In this document: one piece after another, positions 42,863 to 50,073 of the stretch
Layout of the letters: every line of letters begins with the position of its first letter
Numbering within the stretch: position 1 is the first letter of the stretch
Assembly (NCBI GenBank): GCA_016184125.1
Contig: JACPDG010000056.1
Span: 1 to 50,073, forward strand
Source: Candidatus Rokuibacteriota bacterium
Lineage (GTDB): Bacteria > Methylomirabilota > Methylomirabilia > Rokubacteriales > CSP1-6
Direction of reading: 5' to 3'
DNA length: 50,073 nucleotides
Notes under the pieces: model-generated
The model's database searches: none
The model's input: only the letters and a program-made list of their open reading frames with translations
Told to the model about the DNA's origin: nothing
Program-made: the position numbers and the translations under genes

Positions 42863-43957
42863 CTACCACTCGCGGATCGTCTGATACTCGGTCGTGCGCT
42901 GCACCGGCGTGAAGCCGGCGTCGCGGATCAGCGTCACGATCTCGTCCACCGAGATGCGATTGACGTAATCCGCGGCGCGGTGCACGTTCTCCTCGAAGAG
43001 CGTGCCGCCCCAGTCGTCGGCGCCGAACTCGAGCGCGACCTGTCCGGTCCGCTTGCCCTCGGAGAACCACGACGCCTGCACGTGGTCGACGTTGTCGAGA
43101 TAGAGTCGCGCGACGGCGAGCATGCGCAGGTAGGCGTTCGGCCCCTGGCACTGCGTGATCCACTTCTCGAGGAGCGTGTTGCCGGGTTTGAACGACCACG
43201 GCACGAACGCGGTGAAGCCGTGGTGCAGATCCTGAAGATTGCGGACGGCGTCGAGATGATCCAGGACGTCCTCGGGCGTCTCCACGTGGCCGTACATCAT
43301 CGTGGCGGTCGACCGGAAGCCCCGCCGGTGCGCTTCACGGTGCACCTCGAGCCACGTCTCGGGCCCGCCCTTCTTCGGCGCGATCCGCGTCCGGACACGT
43401 CCGGACAGGATCTCGGCGCCGCCGCCGGGGATGGTTCGCTGACCGGCGTCCCAGAGGCGGTCGAGGACGTCGCCCACTCCGAGACTGCTCGTCTGCGCCA
43501 TCGTGCGGATCTCGGATGCGGTGAAGAAGTGCGGCGTGACGTGCGGGAACCGCCGCCGCGTCTCGCGGACGAGGTCGAGATAGTAGTCGAGGGCGAGCGC
43601 CGGGTTGTGGCCGCCCTGGAGCAGGACGGTCGTCGCGCCGTGCGCGGCGGCCCACTCGACCTTCGCCAGCACCTGGTCGACGCTGAGCGTGTACGCTTCG
43701 GGGTCGCCCGGCTTGCGGTAGAACGCGCAGAACTGGCAGTCGGTGACGCAGACGTTGGTGTAGTTCGGGTTCGTGTCGATGACGAACGTCACGCGGCGCT
43801 CGGGGATGCGAGCGAACCGGACCGCGCTCGCGAGCGCGCCGGCGTCGAGCAGGACGGCCTCGGTCAGGAGCCAGCGGCCGTCGTCACGGTCGAGGCGGCG
43901 TCCGGCGAGCGCCTTGTCGGCGATGCGGTCCAGCCGGGCGGCGGTGGTGGTGCTCAC
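42863..43957 (-). CDS. mqnC: Cyclic dehypoxanthine futalosine synthase (radical SAM)
   Basis: Radical SAM enzyme that cyclises dehypoxanthine futalosine. From the GTG at 43957 it has 364 residues. The iron-sulfur cysteines are Cys70, Cys74 and Cys77 in YTNVCVTDCQFCAFYR, the MqnC-type motif. Also typical are LLQGGHNP, RTIPGGGAEILS, MMYGHVETPEDVLDHL and WFSEGKRTGQVALEFGADDWGGT. The GTG overlaps the mqnE stop (GTGA), so the two are one operon read from the mqnE promoter. Confidence 0.95.
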   Translation of the reverse strand: MSTTTAARLDRIADKALAGRRLDRDDGRWLLTEAVLLDAGALASAVRFARIPERRVTFVIDTNPNYTNVCVTDCQFCAFYRKPGDPEAYTLSVDQVLAKVEWAAAHGATTVLLQGGHNPALALDYYLDLVRETRRRFPHVTPHFFTASEIRTMAQTSSLGVGDVLDRLWDAGQRTIPGGGAEILSGRVRTRIAPKKGGPETWLEVHREAHRRGFRSTATMMYGHVETPEDVLDHLDAVRNLQDLHHGFTAFVPWSFKPGNTLLEKWITQCQGPNAYLRMLAVARLYLDNVDHVQASWFSEGKRTGQVALEFGADDWGGTLFEENVHRAADYVNRISVDEIVTLIRDAGFTPVQRTTEYQTIREW

Positions 43958-45084
43958 GCCTGCACCGTCCCGCGTCGTTCCGGAGGGACCGCGGCGCCCG
44001 CACGCTCGTCCCAGACCTGGACCACGTTGTAGAGCGCGTCGCGCTCGACGGGAACCTTGCCCGCGTCGCGGATGATGCGGAAGAGCTGCTCGCGGGCGAG
44101 CCCGGCGGGCGTCTGGGCCCCGGCCATGTGCTGGATGCGCTCGTCCTCGAGCGTGCCGTTGACGTCGTCGGCGCCGAAGTGGAGCGCGATCGATGCCGTG
44201 TCCTCGCCGAGCACGACCCAGTACGCTTCCACGTGCGGGAAGTTGTCGAGGATGAGGCGCGCGGCGGCGATCGTCCGGAGGCTGTCGGTCGGCGGCGTCT
44301 GGCGCGCGACGACCTTCGCGGGCCCGACCTGGTAGGCGAGGGGCACGAACGTCAGGAAGCCGCCGGACAGGTCCTGCTGCTCGCGAAGACGCAGCAGGTG
44401 GTCGACGCGCTCGGCCACGGTCTCGATGTGGCCATACAACATCGTCGCGTTGGTCCTGATGCCGAGCGCGTGCGCGATCCCGTGGATCTCGCACCAGCGG
44501 TCGGGGTCCGCCTTGCCCGTGTACCGGAGGTCGCGGGCCAGGCGCGCCGAGAAGATCTCCGCGCCGCCGCCGGGCATCGAGCGCAAGCCCGCCGCCTTGA
44601 GGCGCGTCAGCGCCTCCTTCGGCTCGATCTTCCACCGTCGCCACAGGTAGTCGATCTCGGCGGCGGTGAACGCCTTGATCTGCACCTCCGGGTGCGCGGC
44701 GTGGATCGCGCCGATGAGCCGCTCGTAGTACTCGAACGGCCACTCGGGATGGTGGCCGCCGACGATGTGCACCTCGCGCACGCCGTCGCGCACCATCCGG
44801 ATCATGTCCTCGATCGTGTGCTCGTAGGCGCCCGCCTGGCCCTTCTTGCGCGCGAAGTCGCAGAACCGGCACGACAGCACGCAGACGTTCGTCGGCGTGA
44901 TGTGGCGGTTGATCACGAAGTACACGCGATCACCCTCGCGCGCCGCCTTCACGTGATCGGCCATCCGGCCGACGCCGAGCAGGTCGTCGGTCTCGAACAG
45001 CGTGAGACCGTCCGCGCGCGCGAGTCGCTCCCCCGAGCGGACCTTCTCCCAGACGGGCTCGAGTCGACGATCGTTGAAGTTCAC
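43954..45084 (-). CDS. mqnE: Aminodeoxyfutalosine synthase (radical SAM)
   Basis: Radical SAM enzyme that joins the chorismate-derived enolpyruvyl benzoate to SAM to give 6-amino-6-deoxyfutalosine. The 376 residues start at a GTG with GGAGGGAG upstream. The cluster motif is Cys68, Cys72, Cys75 in TPTNVCVLSCRFCDFAR, preceded by the MqnE-type FVINRHI. Also visible are HIVGGHHPEWPFEYY, SMPGGGAEIFS and LGEDTASIALHFGADDVNGT. A promoter and a TetR-type operator lie upstream. Confidence 0.95.
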   Translation of the reverse strand: MNFNDRRLEPVWEKVRSGERLARADGLTLFETDDLLGVGRMADHVKAAREGDRVYFVINRHITPTNVCVLSCRFCDFARKKGQAGAYEHTIEDMIRMVRDGVREVHIVGGHHPEWPFEYYERLIGAIHAAHPEVQIKAFTAAEIDYLWRRWKIEPKEALTRLKAAGLRSMPGGGAEIFSARLARDLRYTGKADPDRWCEIHGIAHALGIRTNATMLYGHIETVAERVDHLLRLREQQDLSGGFLTFVPLAYQVGPAKVVARQTPPTDSLRTIAAARLILDNFPHVEAYWVVLGEDTASIALHFGADDVNGTLEDERIQHMAGAQTPAGLAREQLFRIIRDAGKVPVERDALYNVVQVWDERAGAAVPPERRGTVQA

Positions 45085-45121
45085 GTCTCCCTCCGGCGGC
45101 TCCGAGCGGTTGCCCGGCGGA

Positions 45122-45143
45122 TCAGACCGACTGGTCGGTCTGA
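45122..45143. promoter_or_regulatory. TetR-type operator palindrome on the mqnE promoter
   Basis: Two perfect 10-bp arms, TCAGACCGAC and GTCGGTCTGA, are separated by TG. The palindrome begins at the last base of the mqnE -10 and covers the predicted transcription start, a classic position for repression. The ACCGAC/GTCGGT core with a central dinucleotide resembles known TetR-family operators. Confidence 0.7.
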
Positions 45144-45172
45144 CTGTAGGAGCGCTTCAGGAAGATTGTCAA
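45143..45172 (-). promoter_or_regulatory. Sigma-70 promoter of mqnE-mqnC (TTGACA-18-TACAGT)
   Basis: On the minus strand the consensus -35 TTGACA (45172-45167), an 18-base spacer and TACAGT (45148-45143) lead into the mqnE-mqnC operon, with a leader of about 50 bases before the GTG at 45084. Confidence 0.65.
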
Positions 45173-45230
45173 GGAATCGCGTTCCGCTCGTAGAAACGCG
45201 ACCTTTCGCAGCGGACGCGCGCGCCCGGGA

Positions 45231-45259
45231 TTGACCCTCGGACGGTGGCGTGCTATTGG
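45231..45259 (+). promoter_or_regulatory. Sigma-70 promoter of the TRAP operon (TTGACC-17-TATTGG)
   Basis: -35 TTGACC at 45231-45236, spacer 17, -10 TATTGG at 45254-45259 preceded by TGC (extended -10). It lies 42 bases before the first ATG (45301). It is 88 bases from the operator, so control by the same regulator would need a second site or DNA looping. Confidence 0.55.
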
Positions 45260-45300
45260 TCTCGCCACCGTTCATTCCTGCCTCTCCCCGGGAGACCTCG

Positions 45301-45834
45301 ATGCTCCGCTCGCTTGCACGCTGGATCGATGCGTTCCAGGAGGTCATCGGCCGCGCGGTGTCGTGGCTGATGCTCCTCCTCGTGGCCGTCGTCTTCGGCG
45401 ACGTCCTCTTCCGCTACCTGCTGAACACCGGCTGGGTCTTCGTGCAGGAGCTCGAGTGGCATCTCTTCGGCACGATCTACCTCCTCGCCGCCGGCTACAC
45501 GATGCTCTACAACGAGCACGTCCGCGTGGACGTCGTCTACGCGAAGCTCCCGCCCCAGCGGAGGGCCTGGATCGACTTCGTCCTGATGTTCGTCTTCTTC
45601 TTCCCGGCCTGCCTGCTGATCATCTACACCGCGTGGCCGTTCGTCGCGAACTCCTGGGCGGTCCGGGAAGGCTCGCCCGACCCCGGCGGCATTCCCGCTC
45701 GCTGGCTGCTCAAGTCGATGATCATCGTTGGGTTCGCCCTCCTGTTCCTCCAGGGCATCTCGCAGGCCATCAAGAGCTTCTACTCGGCGATGGGCTGGGA
45801 AGCCGCCGACCAGCGCGCGCCGGAGGTGCACTGA
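45301..45834 (+). CDS. TRAP transporter small permease (DctQ family)
   Basis: A 177-residue membrane protein with four predicted segments (AVSWLMLLLVAVVFGDVLF, WHLFGTIYLLAAGYTML, FVLMFVFFFPACLLIIYTA and SMIIVGFALLFLQGI). This is the DctQ-type small subunit that pairs with the large DctM subunit. The ATG at 45301 has GGGAG upstream; the longer frame from 45250 overlaps the promoter. It overlaps dctM by one base (TGATG). Confidence 0.9.
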   Translation: MLRSLARWIDAFQEVIGRAVSWLMLLLVAVVFGDVLFRYLLNTGWVFVQELEWHLFGTIYLLAAGYTMLYNEHVRVDVVYAKLPPQRRAWIDFVLMFVFFFPACLLIIYTAWPFVANSWAVREGSPDPGGIPARWLLKSMIIVGFALLFLQGISQAIKSFYSAMGWEAADQRAPEVH

Positions 45835-47168
45835 TGTTCGGGCTGCCCTGGGACCAGACGCTGGGGGCGCTGATGTTCCTGGGGATGATCGGGTTTCTCT
45901 TCTTCGGCTTTCCGGTCGCCTTCAGCCTGACCTTCACCGGCCTGCTGTTCGGCCTCGTCGGCTTCGGGCTGCCGTTCTTCAACCTGCTGCCTCTCAGGAT
46001 CTGGGGCACGATGCAGAACTTCACGCTCGTCGCCGTCCCCCTGTTCGTGTTCATGGGCGTCGCGCTCGAGAAATCCGGCCTCGCGGAGGAGTTGCTCGAC
46101 ACGATGGCGCTCGTGCTCGGATGGCTCCGGGGCGGTATCGCCATCTCGGTGGTGCTGGTCGGCGCGATCCTCGCCGCCTCCACCGGCATCGTGGGCGCGA
46201 GCGTGATCACGATGGGCCTCGTCTCGCTGCCCACCATGATACGGCGGCGCTACCACAAGCAGCTGATCACCGGGACGATCTGCGCCTCGGGCACGCTCGG
46301 ACAGATCATCCCGCCGAGCATCATCCTGATCCTGCTCGGCGACATCATGGGCGTCTCGGTAGGCGACCTCTACATCGGCGCCTTCGTCCCCGGGCTGGTG
46401 CTCGTCGGCCTGTACCTCGTCTACCTCGTCGTCATCGCGAACCTCAAGCCCGAGCTCGCGCCGCCCATTCCCCGGGAGGAGCTGGCGGAGTTCCGCGCGG
46501 ATGCGGTCAGGCGCGTCGCGATCGCGCTCCTGCCGGCGCTGGTGCTGATCGTCGGCGTGCTCGGCTCGATCTTCATGGGCTTCGCCTCGCCGACCGAGGC
46601 GGCGGGCGTCGGTGCGGCCGGCGGCTTGATGCTGACGATCGCGAAGCGGCGGTTCTCGTTCAAGATGCTCCTGGACGTGATGCGGACGACGACGCGCATC
46701 ACGAGCCTCGCGTTCATCATCCTCGTCGGCGCCAACACGTTCGGGCTCGTCTTCCGCGGGCTGAACGGCGACCACCTCGTGACGAGCCTGCTCCTGAACC
46801 TCCCGTTCGGCCCCTACGGCGTGCTCGCCACGGTGATGGGCGTGATCTTCTTCCTCGGGTTCTTCATCGACTTCCTGGAGATCGCGTTCATCCACGTCCC
46901 GATCTTCACCCCGGTGCTCGTGCAGCACTTCGGCTTCGAGGCGGTGTGGCTCTCGATCCTGATCGCGGTGAACCTCCAGACTTCGTTCCTGAGCCCCCCG
47001 TTCGGGTTCGCCCTGTTCTATCTCAGGGGCGTGGCGCCGCCGGAGATCACGACCGGGGACATCTACCGCGGTGTGATCCCCTTCCTGGTCCTCCAGTTGA
47101 TCGGGCTCGCGCTCGTGATCATGTTCCCGGACCTCGTGTTCGCGCCGATCCGCTTCTTCCGCAGTTAG
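45834..47168 (+). CDS. TRAP transporter large permease (DctM family)
   Basis: A 444-residue membrane protein with about twelve segments, the ion-coupled transport subunit of a TRAP system. The typical FGFPVAFSLTFTGLLFG near the N-terminus, the LVAVPLFVFMGVALEKSGLA repeat half, ASTGIVGASVITMGLVSLP and IIPPSIILILLGD are visible, and NLQTSFLSPPFGFALFYLRG marks the second half. Substrates of TRAP systems are usually carboxylates or related acids. The substrate-binding protein is encoded convergently just downstream, separated by a dispersed element. Confidence 0.95.
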   Translation: MFGLPWDQTLGALMFLGMIGFLFFGFPVAFSLTFTGLLFGLVGFGLPFFNLLPLRIWGTMQNFTLVAVPLFVFMGVALEKSGLAEELLDTMALVLGWLRGGIAISVVLVGAILAASTGIVGASVITMGLVSLPTMIRRRYHKQLITGTICASGTLGQIIPPSIILILLGDIMGVSVGDLYIGAFVPGLVLVGLYLVYLVVIANLKPELAPPIPREELAEFRADAVRRVAIALLPALVLIVGVLGSIFMGFASPTEAAGVGAAGGLMLTIAKRRFSFKMLLDVMRTTTRITSLAFIILVGANTFGLVFRGLNGDHLVTSLLLNLPFGPYGVLATVMGVIFFLGFFIDFLEIAFIHVPIFTPVLVQHFGFEAVWLSILIAVNLQTSFLSPPFGFALFYLRGVAPPEITTGDIYRGVIPFLVLQLIGLALVIMFPDLVFAPIRFFRS

Positions 47169-47180
47169 GAGGGCGTCGGG

Positions 47181-47284
47181 CCCGTGAACGCATGCCATGC
47201 TCGAGCCGCGCCCCGGGTCCCCCGGGGCGTGTGCGAGCGCAACCGGCGCCCGGGGGGCTTGGGGGGCCCTTCGAGGCCCCCCAT
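47181..47284 (-). repeat. Dispersed hairpin element, copy 14 (reverse)
   Basis: Stem 2 is GCGCCCCGGG-TC-CCCCGGGGCG. Stem 1 is GGGGGGCC-CTTCGA-GGCCCCCC. It lies exactly between the convergent dctM and dctP-type stops and could act as a bidirectional terminator. Confidence 0.92.
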
Positions 47285-47288
47285 GATG

Positions 47289-48368
47289 TCAGATCCACTC
47301 GTAGTACGAGCCTTCCGACACCTGCGCGAAGTCGCTCACGAGCTGCTGGAACTTCGTGTACGAGGCGTGCACCTTCTTCGCGATCGGCGACTTCTCCGAC
47401 TCCTCCTTCAGGACGTCCACCGACAGCTTGCGGAGCTCGGTCATGACTTCCTTCGGGAAGGTGAGGATCTCCACCTTGTTCTTGAAGTCGGTGCGGAGCT
47501 TCCGCATGGCCTCCGAGTTCTTCCGGAAGTACGCCATGTACTCGAAGGTGTGCATCGAGGCCGCGGCGTAGTCCAGGATGCGCCGGAGGTCGGCCGGGAG
47601 TGACTCGTACGCCTTCTTGTTGAAGGTGAACTCGCCGGTCGTCCCCGGCTCGTGCCACCCGGGGAAGTAGTAGTACTTCGCGGTGTTGTGCAGACCGAAC
47701 TTCATGTCGTCGTGCGGTCCGACCCATTCCGTGGCGTCGATGGTGCCGCGCTCGATGGCGGTGTAGATCTCGCCGGCCGGGAGCAGGACGACGGTCGAGC
47801 CGGCGCGGGCGATCACCTTGCCGCCCAGCCCCGGGATCCGCATCTTCAGCCCCTTGTAGTCGGCGATCGAGCTGATCTTCTTCCGGAACCAGCCGCCCGC
47901 CTGCGGCCCGGTCGAGCCGGACGGCCTGGGCACCATGTTGAAGGGCGCGTACGTCTCTTCCCACAGCTTCAGCCCGCCGCCCTCGTAGTACCAGGCGTAG
48001 GTGCCGAGCGGGTTCAGCCCGAAGGGCATCGCCGTGAACCACTGCGTCGCCGCCTCCTTGCCGGCCCAGTAGTACGAGGCGGAGTTGTACATCTCGACGG
48101 TGCCCTGGGAGCACGCGTCGAAGACGCCGAACGGCGGGATGAGCTCGCCGCCCGCGAACACCTGGATCTTCAGGCGGCCCTGGCTCATCTCGTCGACGAT
48201 GCGCGCGAACTGCCTGGCGCCGTCGATCAGGATGTCCGCGGCCGGCGGCCAGCTCGTGGGCATCCTCCACTGGAACTTCGGCTGCGCGATCACGTTCGGC
48301 GCGTCGAGCACGGCTGCTGCGCCCGCCGTCATCACGCCCGCCTTGAGCAGGAATGCTCGCCGTTCCAT
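47289..48368 (-). CDS. TRAP transporter substrate-binding protein (DctP family)
   Basis: A 359-residue periplasmic binding protein. The ATG at 48368 has GGAGGT upstream and starts a twin-arginine-type signal (MERRAFLLKAGVMTAGAAAV), with mature protein from about PKFQWRMPTSWPPA. Family features are RLKIQVFAGGELIPPFGVFD, the conserved arginine stretch GLKMRIPGLGGKV and GTIDATEWVGPHDD. The latter form is typical of TRAP proteins that bind keto acids or aromatic or other carboxylates, but the ligand is not determined. It is transcribed separately from the permeases, in convergent orientation. Confidence 0.94.
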   Translation of the reverse strand: MERRAFLLKAGVMTAGAAAVLDAPNVIAQPKFQWRMPTSWPPAADILIDGARQFARIVDEMSQGRLKIQVFAGGELIPPFGVFDACSQGTVEMYNSASYYWAGKEAATQWFTAMPFGLNPLGTYAWYYEGGGLKLWEETYAPFNMVPRPSGSTGPQAGGWFRKKISSIADYKGLKMRIPGLGGKVIARAGSTVVLLPAGEIYTAIERGTIDATEWVGPHDDMKFGLHNTAKYYYFPGWHEPGTTGEFTFNKKAYESLPADLRRILDYAAASMHTFEYMAYFRKNSEAMRKLRTDFKNKVEILTFPKEVMTELRKLSVDVLKEESEKSPIAKKVHASYTKFQQLVSDFAQVSEGSYYEWI

Positions 48369-48413
48369 GCACACCTCCGGAATATCAGGGATTGTTTCCG
48401 CTTTGGTGGCCGG

Positions 48414-48443
48414 AGCATAGCATTCGCCGCTCGGTGCAGGCAA
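48414..48443 (-). promoter_or_regulatory. Promoter of the TRAP binding-protein gene (TTGCCT-18-TATGCT)
   Basis: On the minus strand TTGCCT (48443-48438), an 18-base spacer and TATGCT (48419-48414) with an upstream TG (extended -10) lead to the ATG at 48368 with a leader of about 40 bases. Confidence 0.55.
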
Positions 48444-48549
48444 ACAGGTGCGCGAAGCACTGCCGCTCGCGCGACGCGCCGTGATTAAATGCTGTGGCCG
48501 CCGGTGGAGACCGGCCGGAACGCCTGCACACGGGAGGGAGCGCCAGGAG

Positions 48550-48999
48550 ATGACGCCGCCCCGGCGGTACTGGGACGACATCGAGGTCGGCGAGCAATAC
48601 GAGTCGCCGGGACGAACGGTGACGGAGGCGGACATCGTGCTCTTCGCCGGTCTCTCGGGCGATTACAACGTCCTGCACACCGACGCCGAGTTCATGAAGA
48701 CGTCGATCTTCGGCGAGCGCATCGCGCACGGGCTGCTGGGGCTGGCCATCCAGTCGGGTCTGCTGGCGCGCGCCATGCCACCGTACGCCACGATCGCCTT
48801 CGCCAGCCTCCGGTGGAAGTTCAAGGCGCCGATCAAGATCGGCGACACGGTCCGCGTGCGTGCGCGCGTCGTCTCGAAGAAGGAGACGAAGCCGGACCGG
48901 GGTGTCGTCGTGCTCCAGCGCGCCGTGCTGAACCAGCGCGACGAGGTGGTGCAGGAAGGCGAGACCGACCTCGTCGTGGAGCGCCGCGGGGACGCGTGA
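48550..48999 (+). CDS. MaoC-type hotdog-fold hydratase/dehydratase
   Basis: A 149-residue MaoC-like protein. The hydratase signature region TEADIVLFAGLSGDYNVLHTD, with the Asp and His of the R-hydratase motif, is followed by FGERIAHGLLGLAIQSGL. Such proteins hydrate enoyl-CoA or dehydrate hydroxyacyl thioesters in fatty-acid or aromatic breakdown. The ATG at 48550 is preceded by AGGAG and GGGAGGGAG. It overlaps the next hotdog gene by 4 bases, and the two may form one heteromeric enzyme. Confidence 0.9.
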   Translation: MTPPRRYWDDIEVGEQYESPGRTVTEADIVLFAGLSGDYNVLHTDAEFMKTSIFGERIAHGLLGLAIQSGLLARAMPPYATIAFASLRWKFKAPIKIGDTVRVRARVVSKKETKPDRGVVVLQRAVLNQRDEVVQEGETDLVVERRGDA

Positions 49000-49421
49000 G
49001 CACGGGCGCTCCCCGGTTCTACTTCGAGGACGTGGTGCTCGACGGCGTGCTCGAGACCCCGGCGATGACGCTCTCGCACGCGCACGTCGCGCTGTTCCGT
49101 GGCGTCTGTGGTGTGGAGGCGGACGACGGCGAGACGATTCCCGACCTCTTGCCGCTGTGCCTGTCGACGGGACTCGGCTGGCGCGTGCCGCAGCCGCCGC
49201 TCGCCGTGCTCGCGTTCATGGGAGTCGAGTGGCACGTGCTGCGCCGCGCGCGGGTCGGCGACACGATCATGAGCCGGTCGCGGACCGTCGTGAAGCGGGC
49301 GATGCGCGAGGGCGGCGTGGTGATCGAGGAGCGAGAGATCATCGACCAGCGCGGCGAGGTCGTGCAGCGCGGCCGCTTCACCTTCCTCGTGGCGAAGCGC
49401 CCGGCGCCGGAGTCGGCGTGA
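48996..49421 (+). CDS. Second MaoC/hotdog-fold protein, catalytic motif weak
   Basis: A 141-residue protein from a GTG overlapping its neighbour. It keeps the overall hotdog pattern: FYFEDVVLDGVLETPAMTLSH at the start, an N-terminal helix with LPLCLSTGLGW, then VEWHVLRRARVGDTIMSRSR and EEREIIDQRGEVVQRGRFTFLV. The usual Asp-x4-His motif is not clear (the region reads LFRGVCGVEADDGETIPDLLP). It may be a non-catalytic partner of the first MaoC-type protein, as in two-subunit hydratases, but this is inference. Its stop shares a base with the next ATG. Confidence 0.75.
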   Translation: MSTGAPRFYFEDVVLDGVLETPAMTLSHAHVALFRGVCGVEADDGETIPDLLPLCLSTGLGWRVPQPPLAVLAFMGVEWHVLRRARVGDTIMSRSRTVVKRAMREGGVVIEEREIIDQRGEVVQRGRFTFLVAKRPAPESA

Positions 49422-49998
49422 TGCGTGAGACCGGCCTGGTTCCCGCTCGCCTCTCGTGGACGCGCCGGCTGTGCGCGGCACGTGTCGTCGCCGCGCTGGG
49501 ACTCATCGTCGCGGGCGTCATCGCGTGGCCCGGCGAGAGCCTCGCACAGACCGCGCGGCTGTCGCTGGAGCAGGTGCTCGGTCAACCGGCGACGAGCCTC
49601 GCCGTGCCGTTCGGCCGTTCGCGGCGGTTGACGCCAGCTGCACGTCGGTGCCGGCGGCAGGCGTCACGTGCTACGCGGATCCGTCGGGCAGCTTCGCCAC
49701 CTGGTATGGCTCCATCCAGCTGCGCGCTCGCCTCACCGGTCCGGCGGGAGGCATCACGCTGAGGCTCGTCGGCACCCGTTCGGCCGGAGGAACGATGCCA
49801 GCGGCTCGGCTGGTGGACGGGCCCAGCGGCGTTCCGGCGACGGCGTATCCGACTGCTCCGGCGAGCCCGCTCACGCTGGCCACCACGATTCCGCACGGCA
49901 ACACGGTCATCACGCGCAGCATCGGCGTTCGCGTCCTCACGACCGACGCGGCCGGGACCTGGAATTCCTCGATCGTCTACAGCCTGATCGTCGAGTAG
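49421..49998 (+). pseudogene. Exported protein of unknown function, frameshifted
   Basis: The ATG at 49421 opens a frame with a signal peptide (VVAALGLIVAGVIAWPGESLAQ) that runs through LSLEQVLGQPATSLAVPFG. Near 49613 the coding signal moves to another frame and continues as PFAAVDASCTSVPAAGVTCY to a TAG at 49996-49998, with a beta-rich C-terminal part (GGITLRLVGTRSAGG, ITRSIGVRVLTTDAAG). Restoring one G in the GG at 49613-49614 would fuse the two parts as VPFGPFAAVD. This is either a real single-base deletion or a sequencing error. Full length would be about 192 residues. No family recognised. The last 75 bases of the window hold nothing I can support. Confidence 0.7.
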
Positions 49999-50073
49999 GT
50001 CTCTTCGCCGCTCGGGTGGCGACTTCTCGACCACTGAACCGGCGAATCTGGTGAGCGCCGAACCAAGCAAGAG

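Noticed and set aside
41126..44032. 968-codon plus-strand frame across tetR, mqnD and mqnC
   Set aside because: It crosses three well-supported genes and two repeats. The sequence is the usual Arg/Gly/Asp-rich antisense composition.
48481..48490. Promoter for the MaoC pair (TGATTAAATG)
   Set aside because: Only a loose AT-rich match without a -35; too weak to list as a feature.

Overview
The window is about 50 kb of very GC-rich DNA from one bacterium. Genes are densely packed, GTG starts are frequent, and many junctions are 4-bp ATGA or GTGA overlaps. The cell is Gram-negative in character: there is an LpxL-type lipid acyltransferase, TRAP and peptide-type uptake systems with periplasmic binding proteins, a MacB/Lol-type exporter, an ArnT-type glycosyltransferase and lipoproteins. 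It makes menaquinone by the futalosine route (mqnC, mqnD, mqnE) and carries a hopanoid gene, hpnJ. GC-rich lineages such as Rokubacteria/Methylomirabilota fit this gene mix, but that placement is inference from gene content, not a database match.

Layout. 1-298: tail of an unrecognised gene. 387-3380: argS, a SPOR-domain protein and hpt. 3444-5267: ftsH. 5289-9712: folP, cdaA, cdaR (YbbR), glmM and acpS, coupling folate, c-di-AMP, cell-wall precursor and ACP-activation genes. 9713-13973: an N-formylglutamate amidohydrolase-like protein, nnr, tsaE, a small secreted protein and radC. 14191-16217: a VOC protein, a small unknown and a pyrD homologue. 16301-23935: a tightly overlapping eight-gene operon with a papain-like lipoprotein, an LpxL-type acyltransferase, two ketosynthase / inactive-ketosynthase pairs, an ACP and a halogenase-like flavoprotein. 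It looks like an aryl-polyene-type or related type II fatty-acid/polyketide pathway. 24117-31785: an ABC exporter, a small transporter, a GT83 glycosyltransferase and HpnJ face a NodB-type deacetylase and a GT28 glycosyltransferase. 31823-35277: an LLM oxidoreductase, tRNA-Val(CAC), a NYN nuclease-like protein, a secreted protein and a PHP protein. 35437-41114: a complete peptide/nickel-type ABC importer. 41333-45084: a TetR regulator and mqnD, mqnC, mqnE. 45301-48368: a TRAP transporter in two convergent units. 48550-49998: two MaoC/hotdog proteins and a frameshifted secreted protein.

The most striking non-genic feature is a family of about 16 copies, at 14 loci, of a 90-150 bp GC-rich element built from two or three hairpins. 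Stem sequences differ between copies but pairing is kept. Copies lie between genes, but several run into reading frames: they form the C-terminal tails of FolP, AcpS, the DppF-like ATPase and the deacetylase, and lie in frame inside the SPOR protein and one ketosynthase-like protein.

Readable regulatory signals include several sigma-70-type promoters, many with an extended TGn -10. Some lie so close to the start codon that leaderless transcripts are likely. A TetR-type operator sits exactly on the mqnE promoter, a perfect 48-bp palindrome follows tRNA-Val, and a small cluster of DnaA-box-like sequences lies downstream of pyrD.
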